A DNA stretch of 64,000 nucleotides from Asaia bogorensis (lineage in GTDB: Bacteria; Pseudomonadota; Alphaproteobacteria; Acetobacterales; Acetobacteraceae): positions 186,001 to 250,000 of the forward strand of contig CAMBMS010000003.1 in the NCBI GenBank assembly GCA_945868845.1, read 5' to 3'. The number at the start of each line of letters is the position of its first letter. Positions within the stretch are counted from its first letter, which is position 1. Shown piece after piece: positions 10,067 through 19,848 of this stretch. The notes beneath the pieces are model-generated. The model was not told the origin of the DNA, did not search any database, and saw only the letters and a program-made list of their open reading frames with translations. The position numbers were made by a program, and so were the translations under genes.

Positions 10067-10346
10067 CTCGCCACCCCCGTCTGTGGATAACGTGGAACCC
10101 GGGGACAGCGTCCCAATCTCCTCCCATGGCGCTAGGGTTGTGCCCCGGAACGCGCTAACCTGTGTCGGAATTTTATTGACACGCCCTCCCGCCCAGAGTC
10201 GATCTCGGAGTCGACTCCCACAAACCAGCCACAATGTGGTAAAAATACAACATTAGCCTCCATCTAGTGTCCCCCACCCGAAATCTTGTCTAAATCTAGA
10301 CGAATATCGTTTGACGCGGATCGGCCCCTGACGGAATGATACCCCC
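10067..10346 (+). promoter_or_regulatory. Upstream region of the ribonucleotide reductase gene
   Basis: This 280-base gap should hold the nrdA promoter. TTGACA at 10176-10181 is a good -35 match without a strong -10 at standard spacing. The short palindrome CCACAATGTGG at 10229-10239 could belong to an NrdR-type repressor site, but it does not match the NrdR box well and a second box at the expected spacing is not evident. A DnaA box-like TGTGGATAA lies at 10082-10090; DnaA does regulate nrd genes in some bacteria. Confidence 0.35.
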
Positions 10347-12257
10347 ATGATACACACGCACACGACGAACGAATATGATCTGCTGGGCGGGGGAATGACC
10401 GTGCTGGATGCCGTGCAAATGCAGGGCCGCCACCAGGTCCGCATAGACCGGTCGCGCGACGCGCTGCTCACCGATTTCGGGCGTGCAACATTGGACGACA
10501 GATATCTCATGCCTGGCGAGAGTTACCAGGATCTCTTCGCCCGCGTTGCGAGCTATTATGGAGAGGATGCCGGCCACGCCCAGCGCATCTATGACTATAT
10601 GTCGAAACTCTGGTTCATGCCCGCCACCCCCGTGCTCTCCAATGGCGGCACCCAGCGCGGCCTCCCGATTTCCTGCTTCCTCAATGAAGCCTCGGACAGC
10701 CTGGACGGCATCGTCGGCCTCTGGAACGAAAATGTCTGGCTCGCCTCCAAGGGCGGCGGTATCGGCTCCTACTGGGGCAATCTGCGCTCCATCGGCGAGA
10801 AAGTGGGCCAGAACGGAAAGACCTCCGGCGTCATCCCCTTCATCCGAGTCATGGATTCTTTAACACTCGCCATTTCGCAAGGCTCCTTGCGACGTGGCTC
10901 AGCCGCCGTGTACTTGCCGGTATCACATCCCGAAATAGAAGAGTTCGTCGAAATCCGCCGCCCGACCGGTGGCGATCCGAACCGCAAGGCCCTCAACCTG
11001 CATCACGGCATCCTGGTGCCGGACGCCTTCATGCGCGCCGTAGAGGCCGATGAGCTGTGGCCGCTGCTGTCCCCCAAGGACAATTCCGTCGTCCGCACTA
11101 TCACCGCCCGCTCGCTCTGGGTCCGCATCCTCACCAGCCGCATCGAAACCGGAGAGCCTTACCTCATTTTCTCCGACCACGTGAACAACGCCCGGCCCGA
11201 GCATCAGAAACTCGCCGGCCTGGAAGTCAAAACGTCCAACCTTTGCTCCGAAATCACCCTCCCCACGGGCCTCGACCAGCATGGCAAGCAGCGCACCGCC
11301 GTCTGCTGCCTCTCGTCGCTGAACCTCGAAACCTGGTTCGACTGGAAGGACTCTCCCACGTTCATCGAGGACGTAATGCTTTTCCTTGATAACGTGCTGC
11401 AAGACTTTATTGACCGCGCCCCAGAAGGCATGGAACGTGCCAAGTATTCCGCTATGCGCGAGCGCTCCGTCGGTCTCGGTGTCATGGGTTTCCACTCGTT
11501 TCTACAATCGCAAATGGTGCCCTGGGAATCGGCGGTCGCAAAAAGCTGGAACATGCGCATGTTTAAGCATATTCGCACCCAGGCGGATTCTGCATCACGC
11601 ATGCTCGCCGCGGAACGCGGTGCCTGCCCCGACGCGGCCGATTACGGCATCATGGAACGCTTCTCTAACAAGATCGCCATCGCGCCGACCGCTAGCATTT
11701 CCATTATCGCCGGCAATGCCTCGCCCGGCATCGAGCCCATCGCGGCGAATGTTTTTCTCCAGAAAACCCTCTCGGGCAGCTTCGCCGTGCGCAACCACCA
11801 TCTGCAAAAGCTGCTGGCGGAGAAGGGGCAGGACAATAGCGACGTATGGTCGTCCATCACCGTCACCAAGGGTAGCGTGCAGCACCTGGATTTTCTGGCG
11901 GAGCACGAAAAAGCGGTATTCAAGACCGCATTCGAACTCGACCAACGCTGGATCATCGAACACGCTGCCGATCGGACGCCCTTTATTTGCCAAAGCCAGA
12001 GCGTGAACGTCTTCCTGCCCGCCAATGTGAATAAGCGCGATTTGCACCAGATCCACCTGTTGGCGTGGAAGAAGGGCGTAAAATCCCTCTATTACTGCCG
12101 CAGCCTCTCCGTCGCGCGTGCCGACACGGTGAGCGAAAGACCCGTCCGCCCTATTGATTTCACCGGCACTCCGGCGAATGACGGTGCGGGGCCGCTGCCA
12201 ATGGTGGCGGTCGGCGCGGGACCGACGGATTATGAGGAATGTTTGGCTTGTCAGTGA
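10347..12257 (+). CDS. nrdA: Class I ribonucleoside-diphosphate reductase, alpha subunit
   Basis: A 636-aa catalytic subunit that reduces ribonucleoside diphosphates. The active-site elements are intact: Cys110 in PISCFLN, the triad Asn298-x-Cys300-x-Glu302 in SNLCSEITLPT, a Cys at 320/321 as redox partner, and the radical-relay tyrosines in SLYYC (582-583). The shuttle pair is CLAC at the extreme C-terminus. It lacks the N-terminal ATP-cone of E. coli NrdA (761 aa), so overall dATP regulation may differ. It needs a beta subunit (NrdB), which is not encoded next to it: an IS relic and a convergent gene follow. A second start at 10395 after a GGGGG run is possible. Confidence 0.93.
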   Translation: MIHTHTTNEYDLLGGGMTVLDAVQMQGRHQVRIDRSRDALLTDFGRATLDDRYLMPGESYQDLFARVASYYGEDAGHAQRIYDYMSKLWFMPATPVLSNGGTQRGLPISCFLNEASDSLDGIVGLWNENVWLASKGGGIGSYWGNLRSIGEKVGQNGKTSGVIPFIRVMDSLTLAISQGSLRRGSAAVYLPVSHPEIEEFVEIRRPTGGDPNRKALNLHHGILVPDAFMRAVEADELWPLLSPKDNSVVRTITARSLWVRILTSRIETGEPYLIFSDHVNNARPEHQKLAGLEVKTSNLCSEITLPTGLDQHGKQRTAVCCLSSLNLETWFDWKDSPTFIEDVMLFLDNVLQDFIDRAPEGMERAKYSAMRERSVGLGVMGFHSFLQSQMVPWESAVAKSWNMRMFKHIRTQADSASRMLAAERGACPDAADYGIMERFSNKIAIAPTASISIIAGNASPGIEPIAANVFLQKTLSGSFAVRNHHLQKLLAEKGQDNSDVWSSITVTKGSVQHLDFLAEHEKAVFKTAFELDQRWIIEHAADRTPFICQSQSVNVFLPANVNKRDLHQIHLLAWKKGVKSLYYCRSLSVARADTVSERPVRPIDFTGTPANDGAGPLPMVAVGAGPTDYEECLACQ

Positions 12258-12323
12258 GTAAGATTTACCCCCTTCAGAGTGGTCCATCGCCTATTTTAGT
12301 GTGGACCCCGAAGGAGACGGAAG

Positions 12324-12425
12324 ATGGGCAAGAGACACGGGCCTGAGGAGCTTATCGGTAAGCTGTGCGAGAACGTGGCACTTATTTATAGCGCAGAATA
12401 TTCCCTGCCCCACCTAGAAAACTAA
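12324..12425 (+). mobile_element. IS3-family transposase OrfA, N-terminal fragment
   Basis: A 33-codon frame begins MGKRHGPEELIGKLCE, preceded by GGAGACGGAAG. This is the conserved opening of IS3-family OrfA proteins (K-R-H-x-P-E-E-I-I-x-K-L). After about 16 residues the similarity ends and a TAA follows. Upstream, TGGTCC and TGTGGACCCC at about 12283-12308 may be the remains of the IS end. Only this fragment survives, between nrdA and gcdH, and it overlaps the gcdH stop by four bases. Confidence 0.6.
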
Positions 12426-13627
12426 AACGCGTTAAGCCCTGTCTGTGCGCGACCGAGAATAAGGGCATGCACATCATGAGTTCCCTCATACGTATTCACC
12501 GCCTCCAGGTTCATCATATGCCGGATCACGTGATACTCGTCGGAAACTCCGTTCCCGCCATGCATATCCCGTGCTTCCCGCGCAATCACCAGCGCCTTGC
12601 CGCATGAATTGCGCTTGCAGAGGGAAATCATCTCCGGCGCCGCCTCATGCGCATCCATTAACCGCCCCAGACGTAGGACGGATTGCAGCCCGATGGTAAT
12701 CTCCGTCTGCATATCCACCAACTTCTTCTGTATCAGCTGCGTGCCCGCTAGCGGCCGGCCGAACATTTTTCGGCCTAACGTATAATCTCGCGCCGCATGC
12801 CAGCAAAATTCTGCCGCCCCCAGTGCACCCCAGGAAATCCCGTACCGCGCATTATTCAAACAAGAAAATGGCCCGCGCAGACCTTTAACACCCGGCAGCA
12901 TGTTCTCATTCGGCACAAACACATCCGCCATCATAATCATGCCGGTCACGGACGCCCGGAGGGAAAATTTTCCCTCGATCTTCGGCGTCTCCAGCCCCTT
13001 CATCCCGCGTTCAAGGATAAAGCCGCGAATATCCCCCGCCTCATCCTTTGCCCACACCAGCATCACATCGGCCAGCGGCGAATTGGTGATCCACGTCTTG
13101 GACCCGTTCAGCAAAAATCCGCCATCCACCTTCCTCGCCCGAGATCGCATGGACGCCGGATCAGACCCCGCGTCCGGTTCCGTCAGCCCAAAACAGCCGA
13201 CAAACTCACCGGTTCTTAATTTCGGTAAATACTTCAACCGTTGCGCCTCGGAACCAAACGCATGGATCGGATACATCACCAAGGAAGACTGCACGGAAAA
13301 CGCACTACGATAGCCAGAATCGACTCGCTCCACCTCCCGCGCCATCAACCCGTAGCAAACATAATTTACACCCGCGCAGCCATAACCGTCCAACGTCGCA
13401 CCGAGAAATCCCAGCTCGCCAAACTCATACATGATCTCACGATCGAATATCTCATGACGGTTCGCCGCCAATACGCGCGGCATCAATTTTTCCTGGCAAT
13501 ATGCATGCGCCATGCTGCGGATGGCGCGTTCGTCTTCCGACAACTGGCCGTCCAGACGCAGCGCGTCATCCCACTGAAACGATGCCCCCACCGATTCCGC
13601 CTTACCTTGGACCGCCACGCTGCTCAT
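12422..13627 (-). CDS. gcdH: Glutaryl-CoA dehydrogenase
   Basis: A 401-aa flavin-dependent acyl-CoA dehydrogenase. It carries the glutaryl-CoA hallmarks [15 protein letters not shown], whose Arg contacts the gamma-carboxylate, and the catalytic Glu381 in [17 protein letters not shown]. The FAD site includes [14 protein letters not shown]. It oxidises and decarboxylates glutaryl-CoA to crotonyl-CoA in lysine, tryptophan and aromatic degradation. It overlaps the downstream end of the helicase gene by four bases; the two are on the same strand and may be co-transcribed. Confidence 0.93.
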   Translation of the reverse strand: MSSVAVQGKAESVGASFQWDDALRLDGQLSEDERAIRSMAHAYCQEKLMPRVLAANRHEIFDREIMYEFGELGFLGATLDGYGCAGVNYVCYGLMAREVERVDSGYRSAFSVQSSLVMYPIHAFGSEAQRLKYLPKLRTGEFVGCFGLTEPDAGSDPASMRSRARKVDGGFLLNGSKTWITNSPLADVMLVWAKDEAGDIRGFILERGMKGLETPKIEGKFSLRASVTGMIMMADVFVPNENMLPGVKGLRGPFSCLNNARYGISWGALGAAEFCWHAARDYTLGRKMFGRPLAGTQLIQKKLVDMQTEITIGLQSVLRLGRLMDAHEAAPEMISLCKRNSCGKALVIAREARDMHGGNGVSDEYHVIRHMMNLEAVNTYEGTHDVHALILGRAQTGLNAF

Positions 13628-15372
13628 ACGTCCTGCTCCTCAACCTCCACGGTCTGCGCCGGCCGTACCCGCACCAGCATAAAGGCCGGGATATCATCGC
13701 CAAACCCTGTCACCGACGGACCCAAATCTTCCCGCCGATGCTCCCGCCGATACGCGTCCCGCCCACGCATATCCCGTTCGTCAGACTCCCGCTCGGGGAC
13801 CGGTTTCACCGCCACACGTGCCCGAGGCGGCCGTGCCTCCCGCTTCACTAAAACCGACGGCGCAATCTCCGCCGGCACGTCTATCTGCACAACCTCACTC
13901 GGCGTTTCCCTACGCGGTGCGCGCGCTCGCAGCTCCGGCTTAGCTTTCACGCCACCCTTGTTCGGTGCGCGTCCCCTTCCCCGGCCGCGTCCGCGCCGTC
14001 CGTCCTCGAGCGACCAATCTACCGGATCCATCCCTTCCACCACCAGGACCGGGATGGCATTTCCCGTTAACTTCTCAATCGCCTCCACCGCCAGCCGGTC
14101 ATCGGGGCAGGCCAGGGTATAGGCATGCCCTTCCAACCCCGCACGCCCCGTACGGCCGGAGCGATGAATGTAATCCTCCGCATGAATCGGCACATCGAAG
14201 TTAAACACATGGGAAAGCCCGCCAATATCCAGGCCACGCGCAGCCACATCGGAACAAACCAGCAACTGCAACTCACCGGCCTTGAATTTTTCTAACGTGG
14301 CGAACCGCACCGACTGAGCCATATCCCCATGCAAGGAGCCGACGCTGAAATTATGCCGCCGCAGTGATTTATACAGGATGTCCACATCCACCTTGCGATT
14401 GCAGAAGATCAGCGCGTTCTGCACCTTCTGCATCCGGATCAATCGGCGCAGCGCCTCGCGCTTATCGGTCTCCGCCACCAGCGCCAGACCGGTGGTGATC
14501 GTCGTCGCCACATTGGTCGGCCGACCAACCGCGATCTCCTTCGGATTATCGAGGAACGCGTCCGCCAGTTTACGAATTTCGGGTGCCATCGTGGCGCTGA
14601 AGAACAAAGTCTGTCGGCTGCGCGGCAGCATCGCGACGATGCGCTCAACATCTGGGATGAACCCCATATCCAGCATCCGATCCACCTCGTCGATCACCAA
14701 AATTTTCGCGTCGGACAACAAGATCGCTCCGCGCTCGAACATATCGATCAGCCGCCCCGGTGTCGCGATCAGCACATCCACTCCGCGCGTCAGAATATCG
14801 CGCTGGTCGGACATACTCTCGCCACCGATAATAAGCGCATGAGTGAGCTTGAGATATTTGCCATACATGACAAAATTCTCAGCCACCTGCAGCGCCAACT
14901 CGCGCGTCGGTTCCAGGATCAGACTACGCGGCATCCGCGCGCGTGCGCGCGAACCGGACAGGATATCCAGCATCGGCAAGGTAAACCCGCCGGTCTTACC
15001 AGTGCCGGTCTGCGCCGTGCCCATCACATCGCGTCCCATCAGCACATAGGGGATAGCCTGTTCTTGGATCGGCGTCGGATGGCGATAGCCCATCTCGTCG
15101 ATTGCGCGCAGAACCTCCGGCGACAGGCCGAGATCGGCGAACACCGGACGCTCCGGCTCCTCCGCCGGCACGGCGGGTACCTCGGCCTCGCCCGGCTCCG
15201 CAGTCGCGCTGTCGTCGCCGGCATCGGCGCCAATGTGCGCGATTGGTTCCGCCGGCTCGTGTTCCGCCGGCTCGTGTTCCACCGGCTCGTGTGCAGAGGG
15301 GGCAGCAGGGTGATCGCTCAATATGCAGGTCTCGGTCGCTGCGTTCTGGCGTATGCCGAAGCGCAGGACCAT
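13624..15372 (-). CDS. DEAD-box ATP-dependent RNA helicase
   Basis: A 582-aa RhlE-like helicase starting at the ATG at 15372. It has an acidic, proline-rich N-terminal tail of about 70 residues. Then come the Q motif (FADLGLS...GYRHPTPIQ), motif I AQTGTGKT, motif II written DEVD, motif III SAT and motif [12 protein letters not shown]. The C-terminal 110 residues are a disordered basic tail with [15 protein letters not shown], expected to bind RNA. The valine in DEVD is an occasional variant in alphaproteobacteria. It probably acts in ribosome assembly or RNA decay. The N-terminal tail contains a short tandem repeat. Confidence 0.93.
   Translation of the reverse strand: MVLRFGIRQNAATETCILSDHPAAPSAHEPVEHEPAEHEPAEPIAHIGADAGDDSATAEPGEAEVPAVPAEEPERPVFADLGLSPEVLRAIDEMGYRHPTPIQEQAIPYVLMGRDVMGTAQTGTGKTGGFTLPMLDILSGSRARARMPRSLILEPTRELALQVAENFVMYGKYLKLTHALIIGGESMSDQRDILTRGVDVLIATPGRLIDMFERGAILLSDAKILVIDEVDRMLDMGFIPDVERIVAMLPRSRQTLFFSATMAPEIRKLADAFLDNPKEIAVGRPTNVATTITTGLALVAETDKREALRRLIRMQKVQNALIFCNRKVDVDILYKSLRRHNFSVGSLHGDMAQSVRFATLEKFKAGELQLLVCSDVAARGLDIGGLSHVFNFDVPIHAEDYIHRSGRTGRAGLEGHAYTLACPDDRLAVEAIEKLTGNAIPVLVVEGMDPVDWSLEDGRRGRGRGRGRAPNKGGVKAKPELRARAPRRETPSEVVQIDVPAEIAPSVLVKREARPPRARVAVKPVPERESDERDMRGRDAYRREHRREDLGPSVTGFGDDIPAFMLVRVRPAQTVEVEEQDV
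15251..15295 (-). repeat. Three 15-base tandem repeats inside the helicase gene
   Basis: Units at 15251-15265, 15266-15280 and 15281-15295 read GCCGGCTCGTGTTCC with few changes. They encode [15 protein letters not shown] on the minus strand, part of the acidic N-terminal tail. The unit length keeps the frame, so copy number can vary without breaking the gene. Confidence 0.8.
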
Positions 15373-15486
15373 CGCGCTCACGACGCCGGGCGCGGACAAA
15401 GTCGCGCCACGCCCGGCATATCGATCCGAAATCGCCGAAAGTCAAGCCGAACAGGGATCATGAGGCCGCTTAAGCCCAGCGCTCCC

Positions 15487-16575
15487 TCAAGCCCGGCATT
15501 TCTCCAACGCGGCCCAGTCGAACACCACGCCATGACCCGGGCGTTCCGGCGCGATGGCATTGCCGTCGCGGATCACCAGCCGTTCGGCGATATAGTCGTC
15601 CAGACCGAAACCATGCGCTTCCAAATAAGACCGGTTCGGCGCCGCCGCCAGCAAATGCACCGTCACATCGTGCAACCCATGCGACTTCACCGGCAGGTTC
15701 GCCGCCTCCGCGATATGTGCGATCTTCATGAACGACGTAACGCCGCCACAGGTGGAGACATCGGGCTCGGGGAAGCTGACAGCGCCGGCTCGGATGAAAT
15801 TCTGAAACTCGTGCAGGGTATGAAAGTTCTCCCCCGTCGCGATCGGCACGCCGCCATCGCGCAGGATGCGTGCATGCCCAGCGATGTCGTCAGGGATCGT
15901 CGGCTCCTCCAACCAGACCAGCCGGCAATCGGCCAAGGCGCGGGCAGCACGGATCGCCTCATCAACGCCCCAGCGCATATTTGCGTCCGCCATCAGAGGA
16001 AAATCCTCGCCGAGATGGGCGCGCATCGCCCTAACGCGAGCCACATCCTCCGACAGGCGCACGCGCCCAACCTTCATCTTAATGGCGCGAAACCCCTTTG
16101 CTAGATTATCGTCGGTCTGGCGCAGCAACTGATCCAACGGATAATCAAGATCAATCCCACCAGCATAGCATGGCACCGCCGGATCATACCCGCCGAGCAA
16201 CCGCCACAACGGCAGGCCTAAACGCCTCGCCTTCAAATCCCACAGCGCGATATCGATGGCCGCTATGGCAAACAACATCGACCCGCCGCGTCCGGCGTAA
16301 TGAACGGTCCAGAACATTTTTTGCCAGATCTGCTCAGTGAGGTCGGCATCATCACCAATCACAATAGGCGCCAGTTCGCGCGACAGATGCGCATGAATTC
16401 CCGCCCCTCCCGTGCCGGGGGTGACGGTATAGCCGACACCCTCCGCCCCGCCCGTGTCACGAACCCGCGCCGTGACCAGTTCGAAATGCGTGATTGTTCC
16501 ATGCGTAGAGTCCGACAACGCCACCGGCAACTTAACCCGATAAAACCCGGCCTCGACATGCGCGATCGCCGCCAT
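15487..16575 (-). CDS. Mandelate racemase/muconate lactonizing-type enolase-superfamily enzyme
   Basis: A 362-aa enzyme starting at the ATG at 16575 after GAGGGGAAA. The capping domain is followed by a TIM barrel. The K-x-K acid/base motif is in AIKMKVG, and the metal ligands are in LMADANMRWG, VWLEEPTIP and ATGENFH. A His that may act as base is in KSHGLHD. Members abstract a proton next to a carboxylate, as sugar-acid dehydratases, racemases or cycloisomerases. The substrate is not defined; its length and motifs fit acid-sugar dehydratases or mandelate racemase-like proteins. It lies 11 bases after serS. Confidence 0.87.
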   Translation of the reverse strand: MAAIAHVEAGFYRVKLPVALSDSTHGTITHFELVTARVRDTGGAEGVGYTVTPGTGGAGIHAHLSRELAPIVIGDDADLTEQIWQKMFWTVHYAGRGGSMLFAIAAIDIALWDLKARRLGLPLWRLLGGYDPAVPCYAGGIDLDYPLDQLLRQTDDNLAKGFRAIKMKVGRVRLSEDVARVRAMRAHLGEDFPLMADANMRWGVDEAIRAARALADCRLVWLEEPTIPDDIAGHARILRDGGVPIATGENFHTLHEFQNFIRAGAVSFPEPDVSTCGGVTSFMKIAHIAEAANLPVKSHGLHDVTVHLLAAAPNRSYLEAHGFGLDDYIAERLVIRDGNAIAPERPGHGVVFDWAALEKCRA

Positions 16576-16586
16576 TTTCCCCTCCG

Positions 16587-17870
16587 CTACGCCGACGCGA
16601 TTCGCTCCAGCCCACCCATATAAGCACGCAACACGGCCGGGATCAGGATCGATCCATCCGCCTGCTGATGGTTCTCCATCACCGCGATCAAGGCCCGCCC
16701 CACCGCAACGCCCGAACCGTTCAAGGTATGAACATAAGCCACCGGCGCGCCATCGGTGGGCCGATAGCGCGCATGCATCCGCCGCGCCTGGAAATCGCGA
16801 CAATTGGAACAGGATGAAATTTCCCGCCACGCCTCCTGGCCAGGTAACCAGACCTCCAGATCATACGTGCGCGCCGCGCCGAACCCGGTATCGCCAGAAG
16901 AAAGCAACACGCGCCGATACGGAACTTCCAGCAATGCCAGCACCTTCTCCGCGCTGCGCGTCATATGCTCATGCTCGGCATCGCTTTGATCCGCTGTGGC
17001 GATCGTCACCATTTCCACTTTCCGGAACTGATGCTGGCGGATCATCCCGCGCGTATCACGACCCGCCGCCCCGGCTTCCGAGCGAAAACAATCGGTCAAC
17101 GCCGTCACCCGCTTCGGTAATTGCTTTTCGGGGAGAATTTCACCCGCCACCATGTTAGTCAGCGGCACTTCGGCCGTCGGGATCAGCCAGCGCCCATCGG
17201 TGGTCTGGAATAGATCCTCCGCGAATTTCGGTAACTGGTTGGTGCCATACACCGCTGCGCTGTTTACCAGCGACGGCACCACGGTCTCCTCATAACCATG
17301 CTCGCGCGTGTGCAAATCGAGCATGAACTGCCCCAACGCGCGCTCCAGCCGCGCCAGAGGGCCACGCAAGACGGTAAAGCGCGCCCCAGCCAGTTTGGCG
17401 GCGGTAGCGAAATCCATCATCCCCAGCGCTTCGCCCAGTTCAAAATGCTGCTTCGGTTCAAACCCAAAATCGCGCGGCGCGCCATGCGTGGCCAGCACCT
17501 GATTCGCCGTTTCACCTGGGCCATCAGGAACTTGGGCATCCAGAATATTCGGTAGCGATTCCAGAAGGGACTTAATCCGCGCCTCGACATCGACCTGCTG
17601 TGTTTTTAAACCGCCGTCAGAGTGTTCGGCTATCTGTGCACGCAACTGGCTGGCTTCCTCGATCTTCTTTTCCCGCATCAGCGTCCCAATCGCCTTTGAC
17701 GCGCTATTGGCTTGCGCCTGCAGCTCATTCAACCGTTTCGCGATCTCCCGCCGCTCACCATCTAGTTGCAGAAGCGCGACCGCCACCCCCGCCATCCCTC
17801 GCCTTGCCAGCGCCGCGTCAAACGCATCCGGGTTCTCCCGAATGGCCCGAATATCATGCATCGCCGTCAT
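16587..17870 (-). CDS. serS: Seryl-tRNA synthetase
   Basis: A 427-aa class II synthetase. The N-terminal coiled-coil arm that binds the tRNA-Ser long variable arm spans about residues 25-110. Motif 2 is [20 protein letters not shown] and motif 3 is [16 protein letters not shown]. It charges tRNA-Ser in the cytoplasm. It overlaps the end of tatC by 17 bases; tatC-serS is a conserved alphaproteobacterial junction. Confidence 0.97.
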   Translation of the reverse strand: MTAMHDIRAIRENPDAFDAALARRGMAGVAVALLQLDGERREIAKRLNELQAQANSASKAIGTLMREKKIEEASQLRAQIAEHSDGGLKTQQVDVEARIKSLLESLPNILDAQVPDGPGETANQVLATHGAPRDFGFEPKQHFELGEALGMMDFATAAKLAGARFTVLRGPLARLERALGQFMLDLHTREHGYEETVVPSLVNSAAVYGTNQLPKFAEDLFQTTDGRWLIPTAEVPLTNMVAGEILPEKQLPKRVTALTDCFRSEAGAAGRDTRGMIRQHQFRKVEMVTIATADQSDAEHEHMTRSAEKVLALLEVPYRRVLLSSGDTGFGAARTYDLEVWLPGQEAWREISSCSNCRDFQARRMHARYRPTDGAPVAYVHTLNGSGVAVGRALIAVMENHQQADGSILIPAVLRAYMGGLERIASA

Positions 17871-18651
17871 CCTCCGGTTCGCGCTTCGGCTCCACCCATT
17901 GCGCCATCAAGACCGAAATCTCGTACAATCCTATCAGCGGAATCGCCAACCCCAGTTGCGAAATCACATCTGGCGGCGTCAACACCGCCGCCACGATGAA
18001 CATCCCCACATAGGAATAACGCCGATATTTCCGTAACCCAAACGAGGAAATAATCCCGACCTTCGCCAACAATGTCAGTCCAACCGGCAATTCGAACGCT
18101 ATACCAAAGGCAAAAATCAGCTTCATCACCAGGCCAAGATATTCGCTAACCTTGGCTTCCAACTGGATTGGTAACGCCCCATCGCCAGACGGAATTTCAA
18201 AACTCACGAAGAATTGCCAGGCCATCGGAATGACCACGTAATAGGCCAGTGCCCCTCCCAATAAGAACAGTACCGGAGTCGCCACTAGGAATGGCACCAA
18301 GGCACGCTTCTCACTGCGGTACAACCCCGGCGCAATAAACAACCAAAGCTGCGTCACCGTGATCGGAAAGCTGATAAACGCGGCGCCGAACATCGCCACC
18401 TTCAAATAAGTAAAAAACGCCTCGGTCAGGGCGGTAAAGATCATCCGCCGTTCCTGCCCGCTTCTGGCCTGCAGTACGTCGGCCAAGGGTTGTGCCAGGA
18501 ACGTGTAGATATTCTTGGAAAAATAATAACAGACCGCAAATGCAACCGCTAAAGCCACGATCGACCAGATCAGCCTAGTACGCAACTCGACCAGGTGCTC
18601 GAGCAGCGGCATCGGCTTGTCGTGAATTTCATCTTTCTCAGGCGCGGCCAC
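17854..18651 (-). CDS. tatC: Twin-arginine translocase subunit TatC
   Basis: A 265-aa inner-membrane protein with six predicted membrane segments. The N-terminal [17 protein letters not shown] is the TatC signature near residues 11-27, with the glutamates that bind the twin-arginine motif. [13 protein letters not shown] in the later half is also conserved. It recognises folded Tat substrates together with TatB. The gene follows tatB after 27 bases and runs into serS. Confidence 0.97.
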   Translation of the reverse strand: MAAPEKDEIHDKPMPLLEHLVELRTRLIWSIVALAVAFAVCYYFSKNIYTFLAQPLADVLQARSGQERRMIFTALTEAFFTYLKVAMFGAAFISFPITVTQLWLFIAPGLYRSEKRALVPFLVATPVLFLLGGALAYYVVIPMAWQFFVSFEIPSGDGALPIQLEAKVSEYLGLVMKLIFAFGIAFELPVGLTLLAKVGIISSFGLRKYRRYSYVGMFIVAAVLTPPDVISQLGLAIPLIGLYEISVLMAQWVEPKREPEDDGDA

Positions 18652-18678
18652 GGTGATCCTAAATTTTCACAAATATGT

Positions 18679-19155
18679 TCAGGTACGTATCTCGGGCCGG
18701 CGCGCATTGGGCGGCAAAAATCTCGGCGGCTCCTCAGGCTCGGCGATCTGCGGCGGGATGAAGGCGGGCACCGGATCGGGTACGACTTCCACCGGCGCCA
18801 CTGCGGCCAAATCGCCCAGCTGCGCCTCCACCGCGGCGCCATCGGCCTGCGCACTGGGCTCACTGATCAACGGATCGGCAAACGCCTCCCGGATCTTGCC
18901 ATCGCCATCGACGACTTTTTCCAACTCACCCTTAATGTCCAGATTGCGGATCTGGTTGAAGGAATCGCGCACCTCCTTCAGATCCGTGTCACGCACCATG
19001 TCGTCCACATGGGTCTGGAACTCCGCCGCCATAGCGCGCGCCTTGCGAATCATCTCCTTCACCGCCTTGATCGCGACAGGCATGTCCTTCGGGCCGATGA
19101 GAATCATCGCCACGATGCCGATCAAGGCGAGTTCCGACCACGCAAAATCAAACAT
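18679..19155 (-). CDS. tatB: Sec-independent translocase subunit TatB
   Basis: A 158-aa protein with one short N-terminal membrane helix (MFDFAWSELALIGIVAMILIGP) and an amphipathic helix with KDMPVAIKAVKEMIRKAR. A long variable, acidic and proline-rich tail follows. The ELALIGIVAMILIGPKDMP pattern marks it as TatB rather than TatA. It forms the substrate receptor with TatC. No tatA lies between it and scpB, where only 54 bases remain. Confidence 0.95.
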   Translation of the reverse strand: MFDFAWSELALIGIVAMILIGPKDMPVAIKAVKEMIRKARAMAAEFQTHVDDMVRDTDLKEVRDSFNQIRNLDIKGELEKVVDGDGKIREAFADPLISEPSAQADGAAVEAQLGDLAAVAPVEVVPDPVPAFIPPQIAEPEEPPRFLPPNARRPEIRT

Positions 19156-19209
19156 TCTGTCACATTACTCCCGCTACTCTGCTAGCAGGATTTTTTTCTA
19201 CCGGGAAAC

Positions 19210-19848
19210 TCAACCGGATGGTGCCACATCGTCGGCAGGCGCGGTATTCTCCGCCATCGGCTCCCGCGGTGCCAGCAGTTCGGTAAGAAAATCTTCCCGG
19301 CGAGGCAATTCACGCAAATCCGTTAGGCCGAATTGCGCCAAAAACTGCGGCGTGGTCGCCCACAGAGTGGGCCGCCCCGGCACTTCCTTACGGCCCCTGG
19401 GCGCGATCAGCCCCGCCTCCAGAAGTGCGTCCATGGTTTGCTGCGACAGACTGGCGCCGCGAATTTCCTCGATCTCGGGACGGGTCACCAGCTGGTGATA
19501 GGCGATGATTGCCAATGTCTCCATCGCGACGCGCGGCAACCGGCGCGACACCTGTATGACCTTGCGCAGGCGCGGCGCCAGATCGGGCGCGGTGCGGAAC
19601 TGCACGCCCCCGGCCACATCCACCAATTCCACGCCGCGCCCGGCAAACCGCGCGCACAAAGCCGCCAGCACCGCCTCCGCGTCCATGTTTTCCTCCAGCA
19701 CCTGCGACAAAGCCCTCGCCGTCACCGGCTCGGCGGAGGCGAACACCATCGCCTCCGCCAGCCGCAGCGCATCCTCGTCCGGCAGGACGGGGGATATGGT
19801 TTCGGGTTGAACTGGTGCGGGCTGTTCGTCCTGTTTACTCTCGCTCAT
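19210..19848 (-). CDS. scpB: Segregation and condensation protein B
   Basis: A 212-aa winged-helix protein starting at the ATG at 19848, which overlaps the scpA stop as ATGA. The core reads EAMVFASAEPVTARALSQVL, and a second winged helix contains IIAYHQLVTRPEIEEIRG and GRPTLWATTPQFLAQFGL, all typical of ScpB. With ScpA it forms the kleisin complex of SMC and compacts the chromosome. It is relevant that the same window carries a parS site, where SMC-ScpAB is loaded by ParB. Confidence 0.95.
   Translation of the reverse strand: MSESKQDEQPAPVQPETISPVLPDEDALRLAEAMVFASAEPVTARALSQVLEENMDAEAVLAALCARFAGRGVELVDVAGGVQFRTAPDLAPRLRKVIQVSRRLPRVAMETLAIIAYHQLVTRPEIEEIRGASLSQQTMDALLEAGLIAPRGRKEVPGRPTLWATTPQFLAQFGLTDLRELPRREDFLTELLAPREPMAENTAPADDVAPSG

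Noticed and set aside
8705-10090. A replication origin, suggested by parS plus two TGTGGATAA sequences
   Set aside because: Only two DnaA box-like sites about 1.4 kb apart, with a gene between them; no clustered boxes, no AT-rich unwinding element with repeats, and none of the usual origin genes (dnaA, hemE, rho, gidAB, parAB).
10229-10239. NrdR box in front of nrdA
   Set aside because: CCACAATGTGG is palindromic but departs from the NrdR consensus, and a paired second box was not found. It is mentioned only within the upstream region entry.
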